A stretch of 19,852 bases of DNA from UMGS1387 sp045646465 (GTDB lineage: Bacteria; Bacillota; Clostridia; Oscillospirales; CAG-382), in NCBI GenBank assembly GCA_045646465.1, contig JAZRKT010000069.1, forward strand, positions 1 through 19,852, given 5' to 3'. This document shows positions 7,186 through 14,746 of this stretch, piece by piece. The position numbers and the translations under genes were made by a program. The notes beneath the pieces are model-generated. The model searched no databases. It was not told the DNA's origin and saw only the letters and a list, made by a program, of their open reading frames with translations. Position 1 is the stretch's first letter. Each line of letters starts with the position of its first letter.

Positions 7186-8961
7186 TTAATCTCTTACCTT
7201 GATGTGAACTTCACGAAGCTGCTGTTCTGTAACTTCGCCGGGAGCACCCATCATAAGGTCCTGAGCATTACCATTAAGGGGGAATGCAATTACGTCACGG
7301 ATTGTTTCTTCTTCGGCGATAAGCATAATCATTCTGTCAACGCCGGGAGCCATACCTGCATGAGGCGGAGCGCCGTAAGCAAACGCCGTATAAAGAGCAC
7401 CGAACTTGGCCTTAAGGTCTTCTTCACCGTAGCCAGCAATCTCAAATGCTTTTCTCATAATCTCGGGATTATGATTTCTTACTGCACCTGAAGAAAGCTC
7501 AACTCCGTTACATACAATATCATATTGGTATGCAAAAATTTCAAGCGGATCCTTGTTCATAAGTGCATCCATACCGCCCTGAGGCATTGAGAATGGATTA
7601 TGTGTAAAGTCTATTCGGCCTGTTTCGGGATTAAGCTCGTACATAGGAAAATCAACAATAAAGCAGAATTCAAAGGAATCGTTTTTGATAAGACCAAGTT
7701 CATTACCAATCCACGTTCTCATTTCGCCTGCAAGACGGTTAATTACAGAAGCTGCATCACTGATAAAGAAGAGTGAATCGCCTTCCTTGATACTGCAAAG
7801 CTCACAAAGCTCTGCCTTCTGCTCTTCTGTAAGGAACTTAGCAATAGGACCCTTGAACTCGCCGTCTTCAAGTGTAATATATCCACAGCCGAACTTCATA
7901 CCTATACTTCTTGAATAGGTATCAATTGCCTTTTCAAAAGCTTTCTTTCCGTCGCCTTCCCCATCCTTCTTAACGAGGTAATTTGCAACAATACCGCGAA
8001 CAAGCTTATCCTTAAAAGGAATTGTTCTTCCGTTGATGTAAAGAAATTCGTGCTTGCTGAAGAAATCGGTAAGATCCTTGATAATAAGAGGATTACGAAG
8101 GTCAGGCTTGTCTGAACCGTACTTAAGCATAGCATCCGCAAAAGTGATACGTTTGAAAGGAGGCTCGGAAACCTTCTTTTCGGAAAACTCCTTAAATGTG
8201 TTATAAACGACCTTTTCAGCTACTTCAAATACGTCTTCCTGTGTAGCGAAGGACATTTCAAAGTCGAGCTGGTAAAATTCTCCGGGTGAACGGTCCTGAC
8301 GTGCATCCTCATCACGGAAGCAAGGTGCAATCTGGAAATAGCGGTCAAAGCCCGAAGCCATAAGAAGTTGCTTGAACTGCTGAGGTGCCTGTGGAAGTGC
8401 ATAAAACTTACCCTTGTGCTTACGACTGGGAACAAGATAGTCACGGGCGCCTTCGGGTGAAGATGCAGTAAGGATAGGTGTCTGAATTTCCATAAAGCCC
8501 ATATCCTCCATCTGACGGCGCAGATAACTTAAAATCTTGGAACGAAGCACAATATTATCGTGAATCTTTCTGTTTCTGAGGTCTAAATAGCGGTACTTGA
8601 GACGTACTTCCTCACGGGTCTGAGTAGAAGCATCGATTTCAAAAGGAAGTCCGAGTTGACAAGGACCAAGAACCTCAATATCAGTTGCACGTACTTCAAT
8701 AAGTCCTGTTGCAATTTTAGGGTTTACTGTTTCTTCATCTCTCTTAGTAACATTTCCTTCTACTTTAACAACTGTTTCTTTTGACATTCCCGCAATCATA
8801 CTGTCATCGGAAACTACAATCTGGGTTACGCCATAGTGGTCTCTGAGGTCTATAAAAAGGACACCTCCGTGGTCGCGTACAGTTTCAATCCATCCTGTCA
8901 GTACAACATTCTGACCAATGTGCTGTGTGCCGAGTTCGTTACAGGTATGTGTTCTCAACAT
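7186..8961 (-). CDS. aspS: Aspartyl-tRNA synthetase, probably non-discriminating
   Basis: The 591-residue protein is a full-length bacterial class IIb AspRS: N-terminal OB-fold anticodon-binding domain (about 1-110), motif 2 with CFRDEDARQDRSPGEF, a bacterial GAD insertion (about 300-420), and motif 3 with GMAPGVDRMIM. Residue 31 is His in RDHGG; His at this position is a known marker of non-discriminating bacterial AspRS that charges both tRNA-Asp and tRNA-Asn. This fits the gatCAB genes directly downstream and the AAC specifier in its leader: the enzyme would make Asp-tRNA(Asn) for amidation. GGAGG precedes ATG 8961. Non-discrimination is an inference from the signature and context. Confidence 0.97.
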   Translation of the reverse strand: MLRTHTCNELGTQHIGQNVVLTGWIETVRDHGGVLFIDLRDHYGVTQIVVSDDSMIAGMSKETVVKVEGNVTKRDEETVNPKIATGLIEVRATDIEVLGPCQLGLPFEIDASTQTREEVRLKYRYLDLRNRKIHDNIVLRSKILSYLRRQMEDMGFMEIQTPILTASSPEGARDYLVPSRKHKGKFYALPQAPQQFKQLLMASGFDRYFQIAPCFRDEDARQDRSPGEFYQLDFEMSFATQEDVFEVAEKVVYNTFKEFSEKKVSEPPFKRITFADAMLKYGSDKPDLRNPLIIKDLTDFFSKHEFLYINGRTIPFKDKLVRGIVANYLVKKDGEGDGKKAFEKAIDTYSRSIGMKFGCGYITLEDGEFKGPIAKFLTEEQKAELCELCSIKEGDSLFFISDAASVINRLAGEMRTWIGNELGLIKNDSFEFCFIVDFPMYELNPETGRIDFTHNPFSMPQGGMDALMNKDPLEIFAYQYDIVCNGVELSSGAVRNHNPEIMRKAFEIAGYGEEDLKAKFGALYTAFAYGAPPHAGMAPGVDRMIMLIAEEETIRDVIAFPLNGNAQDLMMGAPGEVTEQQLREVHIKVRD

Positions 8962-9020
8962 AATTCTGTTCCTCCGTTCAATACATTATTATGCATAAAT
9001 TTATAAACTTTAGTCAAGGC

Positions 9021-9276
9021 AAAAACAAAAGTCTCCCGCCCCTTTCATGGGACGAAAGACTTCTTCCGCGATACCACCCAAATTGACTGCAGCTTTTGCA
9101 ATCCTCTCATTTACATCCTTACGGGATGAACGTGCGGTTCTAATTACCATGACGGCTTTCTTCCGCAAGCTCTGAAGTGTTTTTCTTAAAAGACTCTTTA
9201 CCGCACTCACACCCACGGCGGCTCTCTGAAAAATACGTCTTAAAATACTCTCTTCATCATCGCTCAAACTATTACT
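9021..9276 (-). promoter_or_regulatory. T-box leader, asparagine (AAC) specifier
   Basis: The T-box core GGGTGGTATCGCGG lies at 9066-9079. Stem I carries AGAGAG and GGTG elements (about 9205-9230). A terminator hairpin spans 9029-9062, followed by TTTTGTTTTT. The specifier reads AAC (9179-9181), followed by A and then CTTC, which can pair with GAAG on the 5' side of lower Stem I. AAC is an Asn codon. An Asn-tRNA sensor upstream of aspS-gatCAB implies the operon is induced when Asn-tRNA(Asn) is scarce. A 93-codon open frame across this leader is accidental. Confidence 0.9.
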
Positions 9277-9281
9277 ACTAC

Positions 9282-9310
9282 ATTGTAACACAAACCATTG
9301 TCCGTGTCAA
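9282..9310 (-). promoter_or_regulatory. Consensus sigma-A promoter of aspS-gatCAB
   Basis: TTGACA (9305-9310) and TACAAT (9282-9287) are separated by 17 bp on the minus strand, just upstream of the T-box and 34 nt after the asparaginase stop codon. A weak GATAACA/TTGTTAT hairpin without a good T-run lies in this gap, so some read-through from the asparaginase gene is possible. Confidence 0.87.
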
Positions 9311-9343
9311 TAACAATTTTTGTTATCATAAAAAAATTAACAT

Positions 9344-10402
9344 TTAATGTTGCAGGTGCTCGCCGTTAATGTCGCAATTTACGAATTCTTCAAGTCTTTT
9401 ACCTGTCAAGCCAAGACTGACTCCCAAAAGAACTTTAACATAAGCACACTCCCCTGTCATTGCTGAAACGGGAATTGCACCGGCTCTCAATGCTTTTCCT
9501 GTTGTTTCGTAGGTATATGCGTTTTTGTCGCAGGGCTCAATAAATACAGGAATTTCAGGAGTGTGCTTTTTACACATATCAATAAATGTGACAATTGAGG
9601 TTTCTGCGCTTTCACCACCGTGTGTACACACAGTACTTGAGTGATAAGTTCCGTGAACAACAGCTTTCACACTGTCAAGATTGAAAAATCCGTAATCAAG
9701 TCCGGTATACGGTTCTATCTTCACAATTCCCGATGACAAATCGGGACAGCTATATAAAAGCATCTCTCCTTCAACGCAAGAAACGCCCTTAGATTCTGCA
9801 AATTCAAGAGAAATATTGCGCATATCTTCGCTATAGAAATTGTTTGAATAATCACCGCACTGCTTAAGATGACACCCAAGATGAAGAAACATCTTCTGTT
9901 CTTTCCCGTCGCCGAGAGTTTCGCGATTGCGGTAGGTTACATACACATTAGGAGCTATTCCGTTGCATATAAGTTCAACTGCCGCTTTGAAATTATCATT
10001 GCCGTTGGCATCTTCTTCGTCAAGAGAAAGCTGGCTCGAAACCAAAAATACAGGTATTCTTATTCCCGCCAGAACTATGGAAAGAAGAGCCGAAGTATAG
10101 GCAAGGGTATCAGTTCCGTGAAGAATAATTACACCGTCATATTTAGAGTAATCATAATTTTTCATTGCTGAAATAAGTATATTCCACTTTGTTACTGTCA
10201 TATTCTCGCTGAGAGTATCAAGAGGACTGTCAATTTCAAATGTGGTTGAATCATCACTTGCGAATTTGCAGTCGCCGCTTCTGAACTTGCTTATTATTAC
10301 AGCCTGAGCTCTTTTTGTATCCGAGGCTTTTTCGCCCTTTTCGTTTTTAAAGGAACAAATAGTTCCTCCTGTCATAACCAAAAGTATTCTTTTCTTGTCC
10401 AT
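9344..10402 (-). CDS. ansA: Type I L-asparaginase
   Basis: The enzyme converts L-asparagine to aspartate and ammonia. The 352-residue product has the usual cytosolic length, no signal peptide, and both family signatures: TGGTI with nucleophile Thr14, and HGTDT (95-99) with the second catalytic Thr-Asp pair. It lacks the extra N-terminal domain of archaeal GatD, a related glutaminase-type subunit. It lies on the same strand as, and directly upstream of, the Asn T-box/aspS-gatCAB operon, with that operon's promoter in between. AAAGGTG precedes ATG 10402. It could be plain asparagine catabolism; a role in supplying ammonia to the neighbouring amidotransferase is only a hypothesis. No clear promoter is seen in the 83 nt upstream. 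Confidence 0.92.
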   Translation of the reverse strand: MDKKRILLVMTGGTICSFKNEKGEKASDTKRAQAVIISKFRSGDCKFASDDSTTFEIDSPLDTLSENMTVTKWNILISAMKNYDYSKYDGVIILHGTDTLAYTSALLSIVLAGIRIPVFLVSSQLSLDEEDANGNDNFKAAVELICNGIAPNVYVTYRNRETLGDGKEQKMFLHLGCHLKQCGDYSNNFYSEDMRNISLEFAESKGVSCVEGEMLLYSCPDLSSGIVKIEPYTGLDYGFFNLDSVKAVVHGTYHSSTVCTHGGESAETSIVTFIDMCKKHTPEIPVFIEPCDKNAYTYETTGKALRAGAIPVSAMTGECAYVKVLLGVSLGLTGKRLEEFVNCDINGEHLQH

Positions 10403-10485
10403 TTTTCACCTTTCTTATTGAATAATATGAAAATTTAATTATGATGATATTCTTTTAAATTTATTCTATAAAAAACTTTTATATA

Positions 10486-11301
10486 TTATTCTTGGCATAA
10501 ATTCATTTTTCTGTATTCGGTTGGTGATATTCCGGTCGACTTTTTAAATTGTCGGCTGAAATGATATTCGTCGTAGAAGCCCAAACTCAATGAAATATCT
10601 ATTATTTTCATCTGTGGATAGTATTCAAGGTAGAATTTTGCACGTTCAACTTTTTGTATCAGCTGAAATTGATGTATACTCATACCAAAACATTCTTTAA
10701 AGGTTGTTTCTGCAGTTCTTACGCCTACATTCAACCTACGCGCAATTTCTTTGTTTGAAAAATTTTTATTGGTAGATGTAGCGAGCATTTGTTTTATGTT
10801 GGTTGCCAAAGCATATTTAGACTTGTCGTATATGGTGCTTTCTGAAAGTTCGCATAAAAGTATGTTTAAATAAGATGAGGCCTTTAAGCTGTTACCTTTT
10901 GCGTGTTCTTCTAAAACTTTTACAAGTGTTTTTTTAATTTCGGGATTATTCTTTGTATCTACAAGATTGTTTATGTATACACAGCTTTCATCGGTAGGAT
11001 AAGTCTGTGCATTTATATATTTATCCCCCGAGGCGACAGAAAAATGTACAAACAGAGTATGCGTACCAGCAGGACAGTTCTTGAGCCCAATGTGTGCAAT
11101 TTCAGCAGGTTGTATAAATACATAGTCATTTTTTGCGTTTATAATTTCGCCACCTATGTCCAACTTCCAGCATCCTTTTGAAACATACGATATAATATGC
11201 TCATTCAGCATCCTTGACGGGTGCTTGACAGGTGTTGTAAATATGTTCTGACTTGCGATTATAATTTGCCTGTTAGTATTTAAATTAAAAATATTACCCA
11301 T
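10486..11301 (-). CDS. AraC-family transcriptional regulator
   Basis: The 271-residue protein has a cupin-like N-terminal sensing domain (about 15-100) and a C-terminal AraC DNA-binding domain with two helix-turn-helix units: NKEIARRLNVGVRTAETTF (183-201) and IIDISLSLGFYDEYHFSRQF (233-252), followed by the family's GISPTEYRK ending. It is transcribed divergently from the fucU-like/rpiB-like operon and probably controls it in response to a sugar. A weak GGTGA precedes ATG 11301. The ansA gene follows 83 nt downstream on the same strand. The effector cannot be read from the sequence. Confidence 0.92.
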   Translation of the reverse strand: MGNIFNLNTNRQIIIASQNIFTTPVKHPSRMLNEHIISYVSKGCWKLDIGGEIINAKNDYVFIQPAEIAHIGLKNCPAGTHTLFVHFSVASGDKYINAQTYPTDESCVYINNLVDTKNNPEIKKTLVKVLEEHAKGNSLKASSYLNILLCELSESTIYDKSKYALATNIKQMLATSTNKNFSNKEIARRLNVGVRTAETTFKECFGMSIHQFQLIQKVERAKFYLEYYPQMKIIDISLSLGFYDEYHFSRQFKKSTGISPTEYRKMNLCQE

Positions 11302-11335
11302 ATTATCACCAGATTATCTTGCGTTATTTTACATC

Positions 11336-11364
11336 ATTATACTCCAAAGCCGTTCTTTTGTCAA
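11336..11364 (-). promoter_or_regulatory. Consensus promoter of the AraC-type gene
   Basis: TTGACA (11359-11364) and TATAAT (11336-11341) with a 17-bp spacer on the minus strand give a leader of roughly 30 nt. Confidence 0.85.
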
Positions 11365-11384
11365 TTCTCTTTAAAACCTTATTT

Positions 11385-11393
11385 TGATATAAT
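11385..11393 (+). promoter_or_regulatory. Extended -10 promoter of the fucU-rpiB operon
   Basis: TATAAT (11388-11393) is preceded by TGA, forming an extended -10 element. The only -35 candidate at 17 bp is the poor TTCTCT (11365-11370). A weak -35 next to a divergent AraC gene suggests activator dependence. Confidence 0.6.
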
Positions 11394-11426
11394 TAAACCA
11401 TCAATATATGAAAAGGAGTTGTGGTC

Positions 11427-11855
11427 ATGTTAAAAGGAATACCAAATATTATTTCGCCGGAGCTTTTAAAAATCTTAATGGAAATGGGACATGGAGATGA
11501 GATAGTTATAGGCGACGGAAATTTTCCCGGGCAGAGTATGAACGAAAGATGCGTGCGTTGCGATGGACACGGTGTACCAGAGTTGATGGAAGCAATTTTA
11601 AAGCTCATGCCGTTAGACACATACGCAAAACCTGCATTTATTATTCAAAAGGTTCCCGGAGACAACGTGGAAACACCCATCTGGAATGTTTTTGATGGAA
11701 TTATAAAAGAGCATACAGATGAAAAAATTGAACAGATTGAACGCTTTGCTTTTTATGAAAGAGCAAAAAAAGCTTATGCTGTTGTTATGACAAGCGAAAC
11801 AGCACTTTATGGTTGTATAATTCTTAAAAAAGGTGTAATTAAAAAGGAGAACTAA
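11427..11855 (+). CDS. fucU: FucU/RbsD-family sugar mutarotase
   Basis: FucU/RbsD proteins interconvert anomers of L-fucose or D-ribose so that the correct form reaches the next enzyme. The 142-residue product carries the family start MLKGIPNIISPELLKILMEMGHGDEIV, with the catalytic His in GHGD, then the GDGNFPG loop and a C-terminal TSETALYGCIILKKGV segment. Length and pattern are closer to FucU than to RbsD, but the true sugar is not certain. ATG 11427 was chosen because GGAG lies 8 nt upstream; the in-frame GTG at 11421 would be too close. It is followed after 2 nt by the RpiB-like gene, so the two are translationally linked and form a small operon divergent from an AraC regulator. No transporter or kinase is nearby. 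Confidence 0.88.
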   Translation: MLKGIPNIISPELLKILMEMGHGDEIVIGDGNFPGQSMNERCVRCDGHGVPELMEAILKLMPLDTYAKPAFIIQKVPGDNVETPIWNVFDGIIKEHTDEKIEQIERFAFYERAKKAYAVVMTSETALYGCIILKKGVIKKEN

Positions 11856-11857
11856 TT

Positions 11858-12403
11858 ATGAATAAGCCAATTTATATAGGAAACGACACCGCAGGATTTT
11901 ATTTAAAATCAAAGTGTATTGAATATTTAGAGGGTAAAGGAATTCCTTATGTTGATTGCGGTTCTGATGATAATCCTGATATTGAAGCAACGAGATACCC
12001 CTTCTTTGCAGCAAAGGTTGCAAAAGCCGTAGCAAGCGGTGAAGCAAGATGCGGACTTTTGATTTGTGGTTCAGGTATCGGCATTTCGATTGCGGCAAAC
12101 AAATTTAAAGGAGTTCGTGCGGCACTTGTTAACAGTACATATCTGGCAAGAATGACACGTAGACATAATGATGCTAATATTCTTTGTATGGGCGGAAAAA
12201 CAATCGGTGAGTGGGAAGCCATTGACATCTTGGAAACTTTCCTTAATACCGGATATGACGGTATGTTCCACGACGGTTCGTTAGACCTTATTAAAGAAGC
12301 CGAAAACTACATGATGAACGATAACGTATGGTGTGAAGAACCCAGAAAGGTTTCAACGGGACCTTTAGCAGATGCAGAAATTTTTGACAGAAGCAAGGGT
12401 TGA
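11858..12403 (+). CDS. RpiB/LacAB-family sugar-phosphate isomerase, extended
   Basis: This family interconverts aldose and ketose phosphates (ribose-5-P, allose-6-P, galactose-6-P). The 181-residue product has a typical RpiB core: catalytic Cys in LICGSGIGISIAANK, the anion-binding loop, and RRHNDANILCMGG with the active-site His. Two things are unusual. The N-terminal D-H-A-G motif reads D-T-A-G, so the His that normally helps ring opening or phosphate binding is missing. About 30 extra residues follow the usual end (NDNVWCEEPRKVSTGPLADA...). A specialised substrate is therefore more likely than ribose-5-phosphate. AAGGAG (11845-11850) serves ATG 11858, 2 nt after the fucU-like stop. Confidence 0.88.
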   Translation: MNKPIYIGNDTAGFYLKSKCIEYLEGKGIPYVDCGSDDNPDIEATRYPFFAAKVAKAVASGEARCGLLICGSGIGISIAANKFKGVRAALVNSTYLARMTRRHNDANILCMGGKTIGEWEAIDILETFLNTGYDGMFHDGSLDLIKEAENYMMNDNVWCEEPRKVSTGPLADAEIFDRSKG

Positions 12404-12441
12404 TAAAAACTGAAAACATAAATGAGTGTGCAATCAAAACC

Positions 12442-12460
12442 ACAAGTTCAATGAACTTGT
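12442..12460. repeat. Perfect 9-bp inverted repeat
   Basis: ACAAGTTCA and TGAACTTGT face each other across one base, 39 nt after the RpiB-like stop. No T-run follows, so it is not a terminator by itself; it may be an operator or an mRNA 3'-end structure. Confidence 0.5.
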
Positions 12461-12496
12461 CAAGTAAAAATAGACAATAAAAACCACGAATTATGC

Positions 12497-12538
12497 AAAC
12501 CCCTGTTCAATTCTATATTGAACAGGGGTTTTGTAATT
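12497..12538 (+). terminator. Terminator of the fucU-rpiB operon
   Basis: A perfect 15-bp stem (12497-12511 with 12517-12531) and a 5-nt loop, ending in a short T-rich tail (TTTTGTAATTT), closes the plus-strand operon. Confidence 0.88.
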
Positions 12539-12577
12539 TAATTTGTATGATAATCAATTATTTTAACACAAAAAGAG

Positions 12578-12622
12578 AAAAGTAGATACATGGTGGTTTT
12601 CCATGTGTCTACTTTTATTTTA
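12578..12622. terminator. Bidirectional terminator between convergent operons
   Basis: Arms of 15 bp with one mismatch or wobble (12578-12592 and 12601-12615) enclose an 8-nt loop. TTTTATTTT follows on the plus strand and TTTTCTCTTTTT on the minus strand. It lies between the plus-strand fucU-rpiB operon and the 3' end of the minus-strand sugar cluster. Confidence 0.75.
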
Positions 12623-12646
12623 CTACTTTACTTTGAGTCAAGAAGT

Positions 12647-13720
12647 TTATATATCCGTTTTTACAACTTCGTTTGTCTCCCACGACTGCATTGCAGCTTC
12701 CATAACCTTTACAACCCTGAGAGCCTCCTCTGGCTTGATTTTAAGTTCTGCCTTTTCCTCGATTGCATCAACCAGTTGACGATAAACTGGGTCGAGATTA
12801 TCCTCAACATCTGTCGGCTCAGAAAGCTTGATTGTTTCAACACTTCCAGGATTTCTTGGTGCCATTGTCTTGGTTGGACCCGCCTTAGTGTAAACAATTT
12901 CCTCTGACCATATATTGTCCTTGTCTATGCAACGTATCACCTTGCCGTCACAATCCCAGCTGTCTATCTGTATTGTACCTGTATCGCCTAACACGTACCA
13001 TCTCGGGTGAGTTATATAGTTGTTAGTAGCAACCTCAATACGTGCTTCAATACCATTTTCAAACAACATTACCATCCGGAAGTTATCATCAACCTCAGGG
13101 TACTGAATGCTGTTTTTGGTGCAGTATACACTCTTTACTTTTACATCACTATACATATACATAATCTGGTCAATCAGGTGTACTCCCCAATCAAGCATCA
13201 TTCCGCCGCCAAGTTCCTTAATTGTACGCCAACCTTTTGGCATACCCCTTGAGCCTTCAACTCTTGACTCAATTACATATGGTTTTCCGATTATTCCAGA
13301 TTCAACTGTGCGACGCATAAGAACAAAATCCCGATTTGTACGCCTATTCTGGTCTATTGTGAACACCTTACCGTACTTCTTTGCCGCTTGCATAATTCTT
13401 TCAAGTTCGGTTGCAGTAGTTGTTACGGGCTTTTCGCAAATAACATGCTTGCCACACTTCATCGCTTCAATTGAAAGTTCTGCGTGTACCTCGTTGGTTG
13501 TCGCAACCAAAACTATATCAATTTCAGGGTCATTCAGCAATTCCTCCTTTGAAGCATATGCAACAAGACCCTTTTCCACAGCCGCCTTTTGTCTCGCAGG
13601 ATTTATATCATATACACCCTTAACCTCAACTTTTGTGTTGCCCTTGGAAAGTTGCTGAACATGATGTCCTGCCATTCCACCAAAGCCTATTATGCCAAGC
13701 AAGTATTTATCTTTCATCAT
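12647..13720 (-). CDS. Gfo/Idh/MocA-family NAD(P)-dependent sugar dehydrogenase
   Basis: These enzymes oxidise or reduce a sugar hydroxyl, often at C3 or in inositols. The 357-residue protein has an N-terminal Rossmann fold with GIIGFGGMAGHH (9-20), the EKP motif (96-98) with its catalytic Lys, and a C-terminal substrate domain with GGGMMLDWGVHLID, giving the canonical Asp177/His181 pair. I chose ATG 13720 because it overlaps the upstream stop codon as ATGA and lies about 10 nt from GGAGAGG; ATG 13729 is only 1-2 nt from that site. It is the last gene of the cluster and is tightly coupled to the TIM-barrel gene. Within an oxidation-elimination-hydration-reduction scheme it could be either the first oxidase or the final reductase. 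Confidence 0.92.
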   Translation of the reverse strand: MMKDKYLLGIIGFGGMAGHHVQQLSKGNTKVEVKGVYDINPARQKAAVEKGLVAYASKEELLNDPEIDIVLVATTNEVHAELSIEAMKCGKHVICEKPVTTTATELERIMQAAKKYGKVFTIDQNRRTNRDFVLMRRTVESGIIGKPYVIESRVEGSRGMPKGWRTIKELGGGMMLDWGVHLIDQIMYMYSDVKVKSVYCTKNSIQYPEVDDNFRMVMLFENGIEARIEVATNNYITHPRWYVLGDTGTIQIDSWDCDGKVIRCIDKDNIWSEEIVYTKAGPTKTMAPRNPGSVETIKLSEPTDVEDNLDPVYRQLVDAIEEKAELKIKPEEALRVVKVMEAAMQSWETNEVVKTDI

Positions 13721-14688
13721 ATCCACCATGCCTCTCCTGGCTGTTCATATATCAGTACATCCTTCAAAAATCTGATGGCTTTTTCAAGACCTTCCTTGGG
13801 GCTCATAATGGAATCCTCGTGTTCAATACTGATTACACCGTCATAGCCAACAATTTTAAGAGTGCTTATAATATCATTCCATACTTCCTTGCCATGGCCG
13901 TAGCCAACTGTCCTGAACACCCATGAACGATCTAATATATCTGCATATGAGCCAACATCAAGTACACCATTTACTGCTGTATTTGCCTTGTCTATATTTG
14001 TATCCTTTGCGTGAAAATGGTGAATTGCATTTGCTTTGCCCAAAACCTTGATTACCTCAACAGGGTCCATCCCCTGCCAAAAAAGGTGGCTTGGGTCGAC
14101 ATTTGCACCAATAATGTCACCAACCGCTTCGCGAAGTTTAAGCAATGATGAAGTGTTGTACACGCAAAATCCGGGATGCATTTCAAAGGCAATCTTATCT
14201 ATTCCATGTGCTTTGCAGAATTCAGCCTCCTTTTTCCAGTAAGGAATAAGAACCTCGTTCCACTGATATTCAAGAACCTCATGATAATCGTTTGGCCATG
14301 AGCACGTCACCCAGTTTGGATGTGTACTTGTACTGCTATCACCGGGACAGCCTGAAAAGCCTACAATTGTAGTAACGCCCAATTTTTCCGCAAGCATTAC
14401 TGCATTTTCAAAGTCTTTGTGAAACTGCTGTGCAATTTCTTTGTTTGGATGCACCGCATTTCCGTGACAGCTTATTGCTGCAATAGTCATATTGCTATTT
14501 GCAAGAATATTTTTAATTTCTTTAATCTTTGCATCATCTGCCAAAAGAACTTCTGGATCAAAATGAGCCTTGCCGGGATAACCGCCCGCCCCCATTTCAA
14601 GTTGCTGTACTCCAAGAGATGACAAATATTCTACCATATCCTTAAATGACATTTCTGCCAATACAGGGCTAAATACTCCTAATTTCAT
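13717..14688 (-). CDS. Sugar phosphate isomerase/epimerase-family TIM barrel
   Basis: The 323-residue protein is an AP-endonuclease-2/xylose-isomerase-like barrel. A complete divalent-metal site is visible: Glu169 (FEMHPG), Asp198 (NVDPSH), His226 (HFHAKD) and Glu289 (SIEHED). Such proteins catalyse isomerisation, epimerisation, dehydration or beta-elimination on keto-sugars and inositols. It overlaps the following dehydrogenase by 4 nt, so the two products probably work together. It is preceded by an intrinsic-terminator-like hairpin, so it may be expressed at a lower level than the two upstream genes. AAAGGAG precedes ATG 14688. The annotation as an isomerase is by fold; the substrate is unknown. 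Confidence 0.92.
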   Translation of the reverse strand: MKLGVFSPVLAEMSFKDMVEYLSSLGVQQLEMGAGGYPGKAHFDPEVLLADDAKIKEIKNILANSNMTIAAISCHGNAVHPNKEIAQQFHKDFENAVMLAEKLGVTTIVGFSGCPGDSSTSTHPNWVTCSWPNDYHEVLEYQWNEVLIPYWKKEAEFCKAHGIDKIAFEMHPGFCVYNTSSLLKLREAVGDIIGANVDPSHLFWQGMDPVEVIKVLGKANAIHHFHAKDTNIDKANTAVNGVLDVGSYADILDRSWVFRTVGYGHGKEVWNDIISTLKIVGYDGVISIEHEDSIMSPKEGLEKAIRFLKDVLIYEQPGEAWWI

Positions 14689-14699
14689 TTTATATGCTC

Positions 14700-14738
14700 C
14701 TTTTTATAAAAACTAAGCCAAATGATTTGGCTTAGTTT
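14700..14738 (-). terminator. Terminator-like hairpin inside the sugar operon
   Basis: A perfect 13-14 bp stem (14710-14723 with 14725-14738) is followed on the minus strand by TTTTTATAAAAAGGAG. It lies between the second TIM-barrel stop (14747) and the next start (14688). No clear promoter is seen in the 58-nt gap, so it probably lowers, rather than ends, expression of the two distal genes. Confidence 0.75.
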
Positions 14739-14746
14739 AATATAAG

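Noticed and set aside
9010..9291. 93-codon minus-strand open frame upstream of aspS
   Set aside because: It coincides with the T-box leader, including the core and terminator, and has no ribosome site or protein-like pattern.
9309..9328. Possible terminator after the asparaginase gene
   Set aside because: The GATAACA/TTGTTAT hairpin is weak, AT-rich and has no T-run, so I do not call it a terminator.
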